Shown here: positions 9,019 to 23,942 of the stretch, piece after piece | Numbering within the stretch: position 1 is the stretch's first letter | Layout of the letters: each line of letters opens with the position of its first letter | Assembly: GCF_003254665.1 (NCBI RefSeq) | Contig: NZ_QHGY01000004.1 | Span: 1-64,000, forward strand | DNA from: Billgrantia lactosivorans | GTDB taxonomy: Bacteria > Pseudomonadota > Gammaproteobacteria > Pseudomonadales > Halomonadaceae | DNA length: 64,000 nucleotides | Direction of reading: 5' to 3' | Position numbers and translations under genes: made by a program | The notes under the pieces: model-generated | What the model saw: the letters and a program-made list of their open reading frames with translations, nothing else | Databases searched by the model: none | Told to the model about the DNA's origin: nothing

Positions 9019-10398
9019 ATGACTGAAAGACTGTTGATCAGCTCGCTCCCCTATCGGGACGACCCGCTCGCCTATTTCACCCCCCTGCGCCACCGCCCAG
9101 GGGCCGTCCTGCTCGACAGCGGCAAGCCTGCCGCGCCGGGCGGGCGCTACGACATCATCAGTTGCGACCCCGTCTCGGTGCTGACGGTCGATGGGCAGGG
9201 CATCATTCGGGTGGACGATGTGGTGAGCGAGGAGCGCAACCCCTTCAGGGCGCAGCAGGCCCTGCTCGATAGCCTGTCGCTCGAGTTACCGGACAGTCAC
9301 CTGCCCTTCCTCGGCGGCCTGATCGGCTACTGGGGCTATGACCTCGGCCGCTCCCTCGAACCGGTGGGGGAGTCCTCGAGCCAGGTCGTCTCCCTGCCCG
9401 CCAGTCGCATCGGCCTTTACGACTGGGCGCTGATCCAGGACCATCGGCAGCAGGAGTGCTGGCTGGTGGCGACCCGCGGCAGGCACGAGCAGGTGATGGC
9501 ATGGCTGGGTCAAACCGCCGCTCCCGGCGGCGACTTTCAGCTGCTGTCCTCCTTCGAAGGCGAGCTGGATCGCGAGGGCTATGCGCGACGCTTCGCCGCC
9601 GTTCAGGCCTATATTCGCGCCGGCGACTGCTACCAGATCAACCTGGCGCAACGCTTCAGCGCCCCTTTCGACGGTGATCTGTGGCGCGCCTACCTGCGCC
9701 TGCGCCGGGCAACGCCAACGCCCTTCGCCGGCTACATGGCCTGGCATGGCGCTCGCGGCGAACAGGCCATCCTTTCGCTCTCCCCGGAGCGCTTCCTCCG
9801 CTGCCGTGCCGACGGGCAGGTCGAGACGCGGCCGATCAAGGGCACCCGCCCGCGCGGCACCTCGCCCGAGGAGGACCGCAAGCTGGCCGCGGAGCTGACC
9901 TCCAGCCTGAAGGACCGCGCCGAGAACGTGATGATCGTCGATCTGTTGCGCAACGACCTGGGGCGAGTGTGTCGTCCGGGAAGCGTGCGGGTACCCCAAC
10001 TGTGCGGCCTGGAGAGCTACGCCAACGTGCACCATCTGGTCAGCGTGATATGCGGCGAACTGGCGGAGGGCAAGCGCCCGCTGGACCTCCTCGCCGCCGC
10101 CTTTCCCGGGGGATCGATCACCGGCGCCCCCAAGGTACGGGCGATGCAGATCATCGACGAGCTGGAGCCCAGCCGGCGCAGTGTCTATTGCGGCAGCCTG
10201 GGTTTCGTCGACGTGCGCGGCAACATGGATACCTCGATCGCCATTCGCACCGCGGTCGCCGACGGGGGGCGCATCCACCTGTGGGGCGGCGGCGGGCTGG
10301 TGGCCGACTCCGAGGTCGAGGCGGAGTACACGGAGACCCTGGACAAGATCCGGCATCTGATGCAAGCGCTGACCGGCTTAAATCACCGCATGGAATAA
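9019..10398 (+). CDS. pabB: Aminodeoxychorismate synthase component I PabB
   Basis: 459-residue chorismate-binding enzyme that makes 4-amino-4-deoxychorismate from chorismate and ammonia for folate synthesis. It is PabB and not TrpE because the key motif reads RPIKGTRPRG with Lys274, the same residue number as the covalent catalytic lysine of E. coli PabB; TrpE has Ala there. DLLRNDLGRVC and PGGSITGAPK are also intact. GGAAGG lies about ten bases before the ATG. The gene is monocistronic and divergent from the prp operon. The glutaminase partner is probably the trpG product of this window, since no separate pabA is seen. Confidence 0.95.
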   Translation: MTERLLISSLPYRDDPLAYFTPLRHRPGAVLLDSGKPAAPGGRYDIISCDPVSVLTVDGQGIIRVDDVVSEERNPFRAQQALLDSLSLELPDSHLPFLGGLIGYWGYDLGRSLEPVGESSSQVVSLPASRIGLYDWALIQDHRQQECWLVATRGRHEQVMAWLGQTAAPGGDFQLLSSFEGELDREGYARRFAAVQAYIRAGDCYQINLAQRFSAPFDGDLWRAYLRLRRATPTPFAGYMAWHGARGEQAILSLSPERFLRCRADGQVETRPIKGTRPRGTSPEEDRKLAAELTSSLKDRAENVMIVDLLRNDLGRVCRPGSVRVPQLCGLESYANVHHLVSVICGELAEGKRPLDLLAAAFPGGSITGAPKVRAMQIIDELEPSRRSVYCGSLGFVDVRGNMDTSIAIRTAVADGGRIHLWGGGGLVADSEVEAEYTETLDKIRHLMQALTGLNHRME

Positions 10399-10418
10399 GA
10401 AGCCGAATTTACCCAACC

Positions 10419-10428
10419 TATAGCTATA
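10419..10428. promoter_or_regulatory. AT-rich palindrome upstream of cysH
   Basis: TATAGCTATA is a perfect 10-base palindrome inside an AT-rich patch (about 10406-10452), some 90 bases before the cysH start. It stands out in a 66% GC background. It may be part of the cysH promoter or an activator-binding region; CysB is encoded immediately downstream and activates cysH in relatives. Confidence 0.35.
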
Positions 10429-10513
10429 TACATCCAATGAAACGATATTGGGGCCCGATCCGCCGCCTTTGTTAGGGTAGGGCCAAATGGCCATCATTGA
10501 CTTGGGAGCCCCC

Positions 10514-11131
10514 ATGGCAGATCTCGACGCTATCCATCAGGAACTCGGCAACGACCCGGACGCACTCATTCGCTGGGCCCTGGAACAGGGCCAGCGCCCC
10601 ATCATCACCACCAACTTCCGCCCCTTCGAGGCCGTGATCCTGCACATGGTGACGCGACACCTTCCCACCATACCCGTGGTGTGGATGGATCACGGTTACA
10701 ATACCGATGCGACGTATCGGCTGGCCGATGCGCTGGTCGAGCGCCTCGACCTCAACCTGATCACCTACCTGCCGAAGCGGACCCGGGCCCATCGCGAGGC
10801 AGTGGAGGGCGCCATGCCGAGCATCGACGACCCGCGTCACGCAGCCTTCACTCGCGAAGTGAAGCTGGAACCGTTCGAGCGGGCGCTGCGCGAAATGGCG
10901 CCAGACGTCTGGTTCACGGCACTGCGCGCCGAAGACACGCCCGAGCGTGCCCGCATGTCGCCTCTCAGCCGCAATGCCGATGGCCTGCTCAAGGTCGCGC
11001 CGCTGCTGAGCTGGAACGCCAAGGACATGTACCAGTACCTGCAACGCCACGACCTGCCCAACGAATTCGATTACTTCGATCCCACCAAGGTGGAAGAGAA
11101 GCGCGAATGCGGGCTGCATCTGCAGCACTGA
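10514..11131 (+). CDS. cysH: Phosphoadenosine phosphosulfate reductase family protein CysH
   Basis: 205-residue PAPS reductase, which reduces activated sulfate to sulfite with thioredoxin as electron donor. The C-terminal KRECGLH motif carries the catalytic cysteine, and the paired cysteines of iron-sulfur APS reductases are absent, so the PAPS type is indicated. It is somewhat shorter than the roughly 245-residue enteric enzyme. The N-terminal loop reads TTNFRPFEAVILHM in place of the usual SSSFG-type segment, so exact substrate assignment is slightly less sure. GGGAG precedes the chosen ATG; another ATG nine codons upstream is possible. It converges on cysB, and trxA lies just beyond. Confidence 0.88.
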   Translation: MADLDAIHQELGNDPDALIRWALEQGQRPIITTNFRPFEAVILHMVTRHLPTIPVVWMDHGYNTDATYRLADALVERLDLNLITYLPKRTRAHREAVEGAMPSIDDPRHAAFTREVKLEPFERALREMAPDVWFTALRAEDTPERARMSPLSRNADGLLKVAPLLSWNAKDMYQYLQRHDLPNEFDYFDPTKVEEKRECGLHLQH

Positions 11132-11177
11132 GCCCCTTCGCTGGCGGGCCGCACCTCGGCCCGCCAGCGTATCCGCC

Positions 11178-12164
<987 letters not shown>

Positions 12165-12187
12165 TTACGCCCGGCATGACCGATATA

Positions 12188-12219
12188 TTGGTGATTAGAC
12201 GTCTCTGCCTAATCACCAA
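12188..12219. promoter_or_regulatory. Inverted repeat in cysB promoter region
   Basis: TTGGTGATTAG (12188-12198) and its exact complement CTAATCACCAA (12209-12219) are separated by ten bases. On the minus strand a TTGACG box (12229-12234) lies directly upstream, so the repeat covers the expected spacer and -10 area of the cysB promoter. It is a strong operator candidate, or a hairpin in the cysB 5' leader if transcription starts further upstream. Confidence 0.6.
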
Positions 12220-12412
12220 ATAGCATAACGTCAAACAGGGTTTCCGACCATGGAAGCAATGCGATCCACATCCACCCTCTGGGTCCACGGGTCGGCTTGG
12301 GCACTGTCTGCCATTTGCCAGACACCCGGCCGGCGGCTAACATCTGCCGACCGGACATGCCTATGCATGTCACCGATCCGCTCGATGCAGCGCAACGTAA
12401 CTGGAGATTCAC

Positions 12413-12736
12413 ATGGCCAATAACGTCGATGTCACCAATGCCAACTTCGAGCAGGAAGTCCTCAAGGCAGAGCAACCCGTGCTGCTGAAGTTCTGGGCCC
12501 CCTGGTGCGGCCCTTGCAAGGTCATGGCCCCGGTGATCGACGAGGTTGCCGAAGAGCGTGCCGACAGCCTCAAGGTGGTCAGCATCAATGTCGACGATGC
12601 TCCCGAGATCGCTGCCGAGCAGGGCGTGCGGGGCGTGCCCACCGTCATGCTGTTCAAGTCGGGTTCCAAGGTCGCTTCGCTGGTGGGCGCACAGTCCAAG
12701 TCACAACTGGTGCAGTTCATCGATCAGAACGCCTGA
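12413..12736 (+). CDS. trxA: Thioredoxin TrxA
   Basis: 107-residue thioredoxin with the active site WCGPC at residues 31-35 (Cys32 and Cys35, the same numbering as E. coli). The family cis-proline segment GVRGVPTVMLFKSG is intact. It is a cytosolic disulfide reductant and also the electron donor for CysH-type PAPS reductase, encoded 1.3 kb upstream. ACTGGAG precedes the start. It is divergent from cysB and followed by a TTCG-capped hairpin terminator. Confidence 0.97.
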   Translation: MANNVDVTNANFEQEVLKAEQPVLLKFWAPWCGPCKVMAPVIDEVAEERADSLKVVSINVDDAPEIAAEQGVRGVPTVMLFKSGSKVASLVGAQSKSQLVQFIDQNA

Positions 12737-12750
12737 ACGCGGCCAAGTCG

Positions 12751-13911
12751 TCAACGTTCGTCCCGCCCCGGCTTCGGCCGGGGCGTTTGCGTTTCCGGCG
12801 ACGACAGGCCCGGCTCGACTTCGATCCGAAACGACGTTCTCTCGTCGATCACGTCACTGACGAACGGGCGCTTTCCCGGCCCCAGCAGGTAGGCGATCCA
12901 GCGCGTCTGGGGATGGCTGTCCAGGGCGATCTTCAGGGTCATGGTCAGCACCACCGAGAGCAACATGCCGACCACGCCCAGCAGCCAGCCCCAGACCACC
13001 AGCGAGAGAAAGGCGACGAAGGCGGATAGCCCCAGCGCTCGGCCCATCAGGCGTGGCTCGACCAGGTTGCCGAGCACGAAGTTGATGGCCAGGTAGGCCA
13101 TGGCCAGGCCGAAGGCCGGCAACAGCCCGCCGTCCTGGGCCACCAGCAGCAGCAGTACCGGCGGCACGGCCGCGATGGCCGAGCCGATGTTGGGGATGTA
13201 ATTGAGCGCGAAGGCCAGCACGCCCCACAGCAGGGGGAAGCCTACCCCGGCAAGGAGGCAGGCCAGCCACGCCATGACACCGGTGAGCAGGCTGACGAAC
13301 GTCTTGACCGCGAGATAGCGCTTGAGCGTCTGGCTGAATTCCTGGAAGCGCTGCAGGCTGGCTTCCGGATTGTCGAGCGCGCGGGCCACCTTGCGCCGGA
13401 AGCTGAGCGTCTCGAACAGCATGAAGATCACCAGCAGCGCCACGACCACGCTCTGCATCAGCAGGTTGCCAAGCCCCCCCAGCAGGGCCGTGAGCCAGCC
13501 GCTCTCGTCTTCGGGCTCGACCAGGCCGGCCAGCGTATCGGGGTCGATGGCCAGGCCCATGGCGGCCAGGCTGTCGAGCAGGTTGAGGTAGTGTTCGTAG
13601 AGCCGACCCTCGATGCCGGGCAGCGCTTCGATGAAGGTGCCGAAGGCATTGACCGCGAGCAGCCCCACCAGGGAAAGAAAGCCACCGATCACCAGCAGGG
13701 TCACCACTACCGCCAGGCGCAGGCCCAGGCCCAGGCGGTGGAGCCAGTTCACCGGCGACGTGCAGATCACGGCGATGAACAACCCCAGCAGGATCGGGAT
13801 GATCAGGTCGGCGCCGGCACGTATGCCCGCAATGATCACCACCAGCGCCGCCAGGGCCAGCGTCAAGGTGAGCGGGCGTCCGTATCGCACGTTGTCGTCG
13901 CGGTGAAGCAT
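12751..13911 (-). CDS. AI-2E family transporter / PerM-like permease
   Basis: 386-residue integral membrane protein of the AI-2E exporter (PerM, formerly UPF0118) family. It has about seven to eight hydrophobic segments: two near the N-terminus, a hydrophilic stretch around residues 100-150, and a C-terminal block with the conserved FVLGNLVEPRLMGRALGLS motif. The substrate is unknown; members are implicated in AI-2, sodium or proton exchange. The start at 13911 is chosen so that the protein begins just before the first membrane segment. The C-terminal tail is Pro/Arg-rich and contains the shared terminator with trxA. Confidence 0.88.
   Translation of the reverse strand: MLHRDDNVRYGRPLTLTLALAALVVIIAGIRAGADLIIPILLGLFIAVICTSPVNWLHRLGLGLRLAVVVTLLVIGGFLSLVGLLAVNAFGTFIEALPGIEGRLYEHYLNLLDSLAAMGLAIDPDTLAGLVEPEDESGWLTALLGGLGNLLMQSVVVALLVIFMLFETLSFRRKVARALDNPEASLQRFQEFSQTLKRYLAVKTFVSLLTGVMAWLACLLAGVGFPLLWGVLAFALNYIPNIGSAIAAVPPVLLLLVAQDGGLLPAFGLAMAYLAINFVLGNLVEPRLMGRALGLSAFVAFLSLVVWGWLLGVVGMLLSVVLTMTLKIALDSHPQTRWIAYLLGPGKRPFVSDVIDERTSFRIEVEPGLSSPETQTPRPKPGRDER
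12764..12785. terminator. Bidirectional hairpin terminator after trxA
   Basis: A 9-bp perfect stem (CGCCCCGGC with its complement) closed by a TTCG tetraloop and followed by TTT on the plus strand. It lies inside the last codons of the convergent permease gene, so the two convergent genes share it. Confidence 0.75.
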
Positions 13912-14090
13912 GCCATCTATCCCTGGCCGGCGTGTCCTGCTTATCATGACCCTTACCGGGCGTGGGCACAAACCTGCCCGTCTCGGTGATGGCGGGACCA
14001 GCCGCGCCCGGCCTTACCGGACCGGCCCCGCTGCCCAGCCCTGCGCGATCCCGCGCGACTTCACCCGTTTGCCGCAAGGAGGCTGACTCG

Positions 14091-19552
<5,462 letters not shown>

Positions 19553-19560
19553 GCAACCGG

Positions 19561-19581
19561 GCCGGCGGCCGAGCCGCCGGC
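19561..19581 (+). terminator. Hairpin after the YdiJ-like gene
   Basis: A 9-bp perfect stem (GCCGGCGGC with its complement) and a three-base loop immediately downstream of the stop codon. There is no T-run, so it may be a weak terminator or a 3'-end stabiliser ahead of the small DUF2905 gene. Confidence 0.4.
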
Positions 19582-19618
19582 TGCCGAGATCGACCGCGCA
19601 GGAAGTACAGGAGGCAGG

Positions 19619-19819
19619 ATGTCCCGCACCCTGATCGTCATCGGCCTGTGTATCGTCGCCATCGGCCTCGCCTGGCCATGGCTCTCCAGGCTGCCCCTCG
19701 GCCAGTTGCCGGGGGATATCATCATCCGCCGCGAGAACGTCTCGTTCTACTTCCCGATCACCACCATGATCCTGGCGAGTCTGCTGATCTCGGCCTTGCT
19801 GTGGCTGCTCAACCGCTAG
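19619..19819 (+). CDS. DUF2905 family small membrane protein
   Basis: 66-residue protein with two hydrophobic segments (residues about 4-22 and 45-63) flanking the family motif LPLGQLPGDIIIRRENVSFYFP. It belongs to DUF2905, a family of small inner-membrane proteins without assigned function. AGGAGG lies just before the ATG, which supports expression. It is 66 bases downstream of the YdiJ-like gene and may share its transcript despite the hairpin between them. Confidence 0.85.
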   Translation: MSRTLIVIGLCIVAIGLAWPWLSRLPLGQLPGDIIIRRENVSFYFPITTMILASLLISALLWLLNR

Positions 19820-20093
19820 GCATGGGCTGACCGGTTGACGCGACGGCGGGCCAAGTCGTCAGAACGACTCCCACGCCTTTTCACGGACCGCCGAAGGCCG
19901 GGGCGGTGCAAGACTCGGCCGGCTGCGACTCCGGTCAAGCCTTATCAAACTTGAGCAGGTCCCGTCCGAAGCACCTATCCACCTGATAGAAAAAAGTAAT
20001 CGACCAACCCTTAGGCGGCTCCTAGGCTTACTGAGGCTGGCAGCGATCCCGGATTCGCGAAACGACATGCACCCAACAACAACAGGAGCCGCC

Positions 20094-21341
20094 ATGTTCT
20101 CCCCACGCCTGCTTCCCCTTGCCTTGAGCGCAACGGGCGCCATGACGCTGGGCCTCGTCGCTCCCGTGCTTGCCGACGAGCACGAGCCCGCCTGGGCCCA
20201 GGGCCGCGCCGCCGAGCTCGAGAACTCCCCCCTCTCTCCCCATGCCACCCCGCTGACGGTGACGCCGGAGGAGGATATCCCCCTCGACCACCTGCGCTTG
20301 CCGGACGGCTTCAGCGCCGAGCTGTGGGCGCACGGCATGCCCGGCGCACGCATGATGGCGCTGGGCGACGACGGCACGCTGTTCGTCGGCACACGCAGCA
20401 TTGGCCGGGTCTATGCCGTGAGGGATGATGGCGACGAGCGGGAGCCCGTGGTCATCGCCGAGGGCCTGACCCAGCCCAACGGGGTCGCCTTTCACGATGG
20501 CAGCCTCTACGTGGCGGCGATCAACCGCATCTTCCGCTACGACGACATCGAGTCGCACCTGGCCAGCGGCGACGAGGCGCCCGAGCCCGAGGAGCTGACC
20601 GAGGCCTTCGGCCTGCCCGACGACGAGCACCACGGCTGGAAATTCCTCGCCTTTGGCCCGGACGACCGGCTCTACGTGCCGGTCGGCGCGCCGTGCAACG
20701 GCTGCGAGGTCGACGAGGACACACACGCCACCATCCACAGCTTCGAGGCGGACGGCAGCGACATGCGCGTCGAGGCACGCGGCGTACGCAACACCGTGGG
20801 TTTCGATTTCCACCCCGAAACCGGCGAGCTGTGGTTCACCGACAACAATCAGGACTGGATGGGCGAGCACGGCCCCGGCGACGAGCTCAATCGGCTGAGC
20901 GAGCGCGGCGAACACTTCGGTTTCCCGGTATGCCACAGCGTCGGCATCGTCGACCCCGAACGCGGCGACAGCGACGCCTGCGACGGCAAGACGCTGCCTG
21001 CGGCAGTGACCGCCCCCCACAGTGCCCCGCTGGGCATGCGCTTCTATACCGGGGAGATGTTCCCCGAGGAGTATCGCGAGGCCATCTTCATCGCCCGCCG
21101 CGGCTCTTGGAATCGCACCCTGAGCGTGGGCTACGACGTGCTGGTGGCGAAGCTCTCCGAGGATGGGCAGCGTGCCGACCTGTCGCCCTTCATGGTGGGT
21201 CTGCTCGATCCGCGGGAGAACGACTTCTCCGGCCGGCCGGTGGACGTGCTGCAGATGCCCGACGGCGCCCTGCTGGTGTCCGATGAACAGAACGGGGCGA
21301 TCTATCGGATCAGCTACGACAGCCCCGACTATGTGGAGTGA
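20094..21341 (+). CDS. Sorbosone dehydrogenase-like PQQ beta-propeller protein, secreted
   Basis: 415-residue predicted periplasmic protein of the glucose/sorbosone dehydrogenase beta-propeller family. A signal peptide occupies about the first 27 residues (cleavage after PVLA). Repeats and the family signatures HGWKFLAFGPDDRLYVPVG, NTVGFDFHPETGELWFTDNN and RRGSWNRT are present; two cysteines lie in the APCNGCEVDEDTH segment. Members are usually taken to be PQQ-dependent aldose or aldehyde dehydrogenases, but cofactor and substrate are not shown here and no pqq gene is in the window. GGAG precedes the start. A dihaem cytochrome c gene follows after four bases and is the probable electron acceptor. 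A paralogue is at 28475. Confidence 0.83.
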   Translation: MFSPRLLPLALSATGAMTLGLVAPVLADEHEPAWAQGRAAELENSPLSPHATPLTVTPEEDIPLDHLRLPDGFSAELWAHGMPGARMMALGDDGTLFVGTRSIGRVYAVRDDGDEREPVVIAEGLTQPNGVAFHDGSLYVAAINRIFRYDDIESHLASGDEAPEPEELTEAFGLPDDEHHGWKFLAFGPDDRLYVPVGAPCNGCEVDEDTHATIHSFEADGSDMRVEARGVRNTVGFDFHPETGELWFTDNNQDWMGEHGPGDELNRLSERGEHFGFPVCHSVGIVDPERGDSDACDGKTLPAAVTAPHSAPLGMRFYTGEMFPEEYREAIFIARRGSWNRTLSVGYDVLVAKLSEDGQRADLSPFMVGLLDPRENDFSGRPVDVLQMPDGALLVSDEQNGAIYRISYDSPDYVE

Positions 21342-21345
21342 GGCC

Positions 21346-21969
21346 ATGCGCCGCCATGCGCTCGCGTCGCCCGGGCGGCGCGCCTTGGTCCTGTCGTTGG
21401 CCTGGTTCGGCCTGCTGGCCGCGGAAGCCTGGTCGCAGGAGGGGCCGGCGGTCGGCCTGCCGCTGGAGGAGCAGCTCCAGGTATGCGGGGAGTGCCACGG
21501 CGAGGACGGCAACTCCGTCGAGGCGGGCATTCCCTCGCTGGCCGGACAGCCCGCCCTCGCCCTGACCAACCAGCTGATCTACTTTCGTGAGCGCCTGCGG
21601 CGCAACGAGGTGATGACGCCCCAGGCCGAGGGGCTCACCGACGAGGAGATCCAGACGCTTGCCGAACACTACGCCGAACAGCCCCTGGCAGCCCCCGACG
21701 AAGCGCCGGACGAGGAACTGATGGAGCGGGGCCGCGAGCTGGCGCGTGAGCATCGCTGCGCCAGCTGCCACCGCTCCGACTTCTCGGGCAAGGAGCAGAT
21801 GCCACGCCTCGCCCACCAGCGCGAGGATTATCTGGCCCAGGCCATGCGCGCCTACCGCGAGCGCACACGCGGCGGGCCGGACACCACCATGGTCGAGGTG
21901 CTGCTCGAAGTCGATGAGGATGAGATCGACGCGCTGGCCCACTTCCTCGCCCACTTCGAACGTGACTAG
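21346..21969 (+). CDS. Dihaem cytochrome c (c4-like), periplasmic
   Basis: 207-residue protein with a signal peptide (to about AEAWSQ, residue 30) and two CxxCH haem-binding motifs, CGECH near residue 49 and CASCH near residue 139, each opening a cytochrome c domain with GNS and KEQMPRLAHQ segments. This two-domain layout is that of cytochrome c4-like electron carriers. It starts four bases after the stop of the sorbosone-dehydrogenase-like gene with a GGAG-type site inside that gene's end, so the two are translationally coupled and probably form one periplasmic oxidation module. Confidence 0.86.
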   Translation: MRRHALASPGRRALVLSLAWFGLLAAEAWSQEGPAVGLPLEEQLQVCGECHGEDGNSVEAGIPSLAGQPALALTNQLIYFRERLRRNEVMTPQAEGLTDEEIQTLAEHYAEQPLAAPDEAPDEELMERGRELAREHRCASCHRSDFSGKEQMPRLAHQREDYLAQAMRAYRERTRGGPDTTMVEVLLEVDEDEIDALAHFLAHFERD

Positions 21970-22018
21970 CAGACAACCCCGCGGCAAGGTAATGCGCCGC
22001 GGGCAGCCGTGGACTGCC

Positions 22019-22038
22019 GGCGGGGCCGACGCCCCGCC
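22019..22038. terminator. Bidirectional hairpin between cytochrome c and trpC
   Basis: An 8-bp GC stem (GGCGGGGC with its complement) and a four-base loop lie between the convergent cytochrome c and trpC genes. A second stem (CCCGCGGC/GCCGCGGG, about 21978-22002) lies just before it. Neither has a clear T-run. Confidence 0.5.
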
Positions 22039-22047
22039 AGGGCTCCA

Positions 22048-22854
22048 TCAGTAGAACAGTCGACGCAGCGCCTCGCCCGGCTCGCCCTCGCGCATGAAGG
22101 CTTCACCGACCAGGAAGCCATGGACGTCGTGCTCACGCATGCGCAGCACGTCGCTGCGGGTATGGATACCGGACTCCGTCACCACGGTGACACCCGCCGG
22201 GATGCGCGGCAACAGCTCCAGCGTGGTCTCCAGGCGGGTCTCGAAGGTATGCAGGTTGCGGTTGTTGATGCCCACCAGGCCGATACCCAGCTTGAGCGCA
22301 CGCTCGAGCTCCAGGGCATCGTGCACCTCGACCAGCACGTCCATGCCCAGTGCCGCAGCCTGCTGGTGCAGGTCGGCCATCTGGGCATCCTCCAGCGCGG
22401 CGACGATCAGCAGGATGCAGTCGGCGCCGATGGCGCGCGCCTCGCTGACCTGATAGCCATGCACGATGAAGTCCTTGCGAATGACGGGGAGTTCGCAGGC
22501 TTCACGCGCCTCGACCAGGAAGTCCTCATGGCCCTGGAAGAAATCGGCATCGGTCAGCACGGAGAGGCAGGTGGCACCGCCGGCGGCATAGCTGGCGGCG
22601 ATCGCCGCGGGCTGAAAGTTCTCGCGGATCACGCCCCGCGAGGGAGAGGCCTTCTTGATCTCGGCGATCACCGCCGGATCGCCCTCCTCGATGCGCTGGT
22701 CGAGCGCCGCGATGAAGCCCCGCGGCGCGCGCTGCCGTTCGGCACGGCGCAAGAGTTCGCTCTCGGGCAGGGCGCGGCGGCGCTCGGCCACCTCCTCGTC
22801 CTTGCGTGCCAGGATACGGGTGAGAATGGTCGGGGCGTCCTGCGTCGGGCTCAT
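22048..22854 (-). CDS. trpC: Indole-3-glycerol-phosphate synthase TrpC
   Basis: 268-residue TIM-barrel enzyme closing the indole ring of tryptophan from CdRP. Catalytic segments are visible: [10 protein letters not shown] (catalytic lysine), VIRKDFIV, and [13 protein letters not shown]. Length fits the monofunctional TrpC of pseudomonads and relatives, without a fused TrpF. The start at MSPTQDAP is preferred over an upstream TTG although its Shine-Dalgarno is weak. It is the last gene of trpG-trpD-trpC and is expected to fall under the attenuator upstream of trpG. Confidence 0.95.
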   Translation of the reverse strand: MSPTQDAPTILTRILARKDEEVAERRRALPESELLRRAERQRAPRGFIAALDQRIEEGDPAVIAEIKKASPSRGVIRENFQPAAIAASYAAGGATCLSVLTDADFFQGHEDFLVEAREACELPVIRKDFIVHGYQVSEARAIGADCILLIVAALEDAQMADLHQQAAALGMDVLVEVHDALELERALKLGIGLVGINNRNLHTFETRLETTLELLPRIPAGVTVVTESGIHTRSDVLRMREHDVHGFLVGEAFMREGEPGEALRRLFY

Positions 22855-22896
22855 AGTCTTGTCTCGTTGTGGCGGCAATCGGTTGCCGCGAGGCTT

Positions 22897-23916
22897 TCAG
22901 GAAATCAACACGCGGGTGAAGTCCGCCAGCTCCTTCATCTTCTCCAGCGGCAGCTTGGAGGCCTGGGCATCCTGGGCCATCAACACACCCTCCTTCAGCG
23001 TATCGGCAATGCCGGCGCAGTAGAGCGCCGCCCCGGCATTGAGGGAGACGATATCGGCGGCGGGTCCTTCGCCCACCAGTGCCTCGCGCACCAGCCGCAG
23101 GCTGTCCTCGGCGCTGACCACCTTGAGTGGCGCCAGCTCCTGGCGCTCGATACCGAACGCCTCGGGCGCGATGGTATAGCGATGGATCTCGCCGTCCTTG
23201 AGCTCGGCGACTTGGGTCGGGGCAGCCAGGGAGATCTCGTCCAGCCCGTCATCGGCATGCACCACCATGACGTGACGGCTGCCGAGGTTCTTCAATACCT
23301 CGGCCATGAGCGGCACCAGCTCGGCGGAGTAGACGCCCAGCACCTGGTTTGGCGCACCGGCGGGGTTGGTCAGCGGCCCGAGGATGTTGAACAGGGTACG
23401 CACGCCCATCTCGCGGCGCGGGCCGATGGCGAAACGCATGGCGGGATGGTGGTTGGGGGCGAACATGAAACCGACCCCCACCTGCTCGATGCAGCGCGCG
23501 ACCTGCTCCGGCCTGAGGTCCAGGTGGATGCCCGCCATGTCGAACAGGTCGGCGCTGCCGGAGGAGGACGATACGCTGCGGTTGCCGTGCTTGGCCACGT
23601 GGGCCCCGGCGGCGGCGGCGACGAAGCTGGAAGCGGTCGAGACATTGAACAGGTTGGCGCCGTCGCCCCCGGTGCCGACGATATCCACCACGTTCTCGGC
23701 CACCACATGCACCCGTTTCATCAGCTCGCGCATCACCTGAGCCGCGGCGCCGATCTCCGCGGCGCTCTCGCCCTTCATGGCCAGGCCGACCAGCAGCCCG
23801 CCGATCTGGGCATCGGTGGCCTCGCCGGTCATGATCTGCTGCATCACCGAGTGAGTGGCATCGAAACTCAGGTTTTCATGGCGCATCACCGCGGCGATGG
23901 CGTCTCGCATCTGCAT
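22897..23916 (-). CDS. trpD: Anthranilate phosphoribosyltransferase TrpD
   Basis: 339-residue enzyme adding phosphoribosyl from PRPP to anthranilate. The diphosphate-binding GTGGDGANLFNVST motif, the KHGNRSVSSSSGSAD motif and the MFAPNHHPAM anthranilate segment are all present. It is monofunctional, not fused to TrpG. AGGAG lies a few bases before the ATG. It sits 26 bases downstream of trpG and 42 bases upstream of trpC in the leftward operon. Confidence 0.97.
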   Translation of the reverse strand: MQMRDAIAAVMRHENLSFDATHSVMQQIMTGEATDAQIGGLLVGLAMKGESAAEIGAAAQVMRELMKRVHVVAENVVDIVGTGGDGANLFNVSTASSFVAAAAGAHVAKHGNRSVSSSSGSADLFDMAGIHLDLRPEQVARCIEQVGVGFMFAPNHHPAMRFAIGPRREMGVRTLFNILGPLTNPAGAPNQVLGVYSAELVPLMAEVLKNLGSRHVMVVHADDGLDEISLAAPTQVAELKDGEIHRYTIAPEAFGIERQELAPLKVVSAEDSLRLVREALVGEGPAADIVSLNAGAALYCAGIADTLKEGVLMAQDAQASKLPLEKMKELADFTRVLIS

Positions 23917-23942
23917 GGGCAGGAACTCCTCTTTCGTGCGGG

